This document shows positions 63,944-64,000 of a stretch of DNA of 64,000 nt, piece by piece (position 1 is the stretch's first letter; every line of letters starts with the position of its first letter). The notes below the pieces were generated by a model, which searched no databases, had not been told where the DNA came from, and was given only the letters and a program-made list of their open reading frames with translations. Origin of the DNA: Chitinispirillaceae bacterium (GTDB taxonomy: Bacteria > Fibrobacterota > Chitinivibrionia > Chitinivibrionales > Chitinispirillaceae); contig JAFGDP010000042.1 in the NCBI GenBank assembly GCA_016932075.1, positions 24,570-88,569 on the forward strand, given 5' to 3'. A program made the position numbers and the translations under genes.

Positions 63944-63992
63944 CCGATAAGAGTTTCCATGGTTTATTTTACTCAAACCAATGGAGGCTCTG

Positions 63993-64000
63993 ATGAGAAA
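63993..64000 (+). CDS. Start of a further gene, truncated by the window edge
   Basis: ATGAGAAA follows GGAGG-CTCTG, a strong ribosome-binding site at 5 nt spacing. Only two codons and part of a third are visible. Confidence 0.5.

Overview
This 64 kb window is typical of a Gram-negative, probably anaerobic bacterium. The evidence is a TonB-dependent receptor, several outer-membrane barrels, many lipobox proteins, a two-subunit 2-oxoacid:ferredoxin oxidoreductase and radical SAM enzymes. A single-chain PurL of about 1255 residues, a DUF2723 membrane protein and a secreted GH2 enzyme with a C-terminal sorting-like domain suggest the Fibrobacterota/Bacteroidota side of the tree. No rRNA is present, so this placement is an inference.

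Layout. Positions 1-3.0 kb hold the end of a membrane-anchored Ser/Thr kinase and an FHA-GAF-sigma54 activator. From 3.1 to 6.7 kb is a cobalamin-uptake locus: a TonB receptor behind two tandem cobalamin riboswitches with an intrinsic terminator between them, a fragment that looks like decayed cobyric acid synthase (CobQ), and a BtuF-like lipoprotein. From 6.8 to 11.3 kb are a radical SAM/SPASM protein, a palindromic repeat, an ABC-F ATPase and a DUF4143 ATPase. From 11.5 to 25.4 kb everything runs leftward: rimP-nusA-infB-rbfA-nrnA-truB-ribF-rpsO-pnp-dut-nudix-korA-korB. A promoter and an attenuator-like hairpin precede rimP, and cca lies upstream. From 26.9 to 30 kb are envelope or hypothetical genes. 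Then follow purL (30.6-34.3 kb), a LysM lytic transglycosylase, queDEC for 7-deazaguanine synthesis, two lipoproteins, a small HTH protein, an RluA-type pseudouridine synthase and murA. MurA carries Asp in place of the catalytic Cys. A pseudo-receiver/GHKL/cNMP-binding fusion and a large DUF2723 protein follow.

From 48.4 to 51.6 kb lies a small AT-rich island bracketed by 43-bp direct repeats equal to the 3' half of an initiator tRNA gene. It carries an AbiEi/AbiEii toxin-antitoxin pair and an insertion sequence with recognisable ends. The intact initiator tRNA sits at its right edge, and a degenerate 5' half of a second copy lies just beyond. From 51.7 to 63.1 kb are an NFACT-R protein, a zinc-ribbon protein, a Cas4/AddB-like nuclease, the GH2 enzyme, three tandem paralogous barrel proteins with a fourth unrelated barrel, rsmE and a lipoprotein. 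From 63.1 to 63.65 kb is a 13-unit tandem array of about 42 bp per unit. Ten units carry a palindrome, and I could not assign the array to any known element. The last 0.3 kb holds a promoter, a signal-peptide stub and the first codons of another gene.

Two themes stand out. The first is cobalamin economy: import under double riboswitch control with a relic of biosynthesis. The second is mobile DNA at an initiator tRNA gene. Start codons were chosen by ribosome-binding site and family length, and several differ from the longest open frame.
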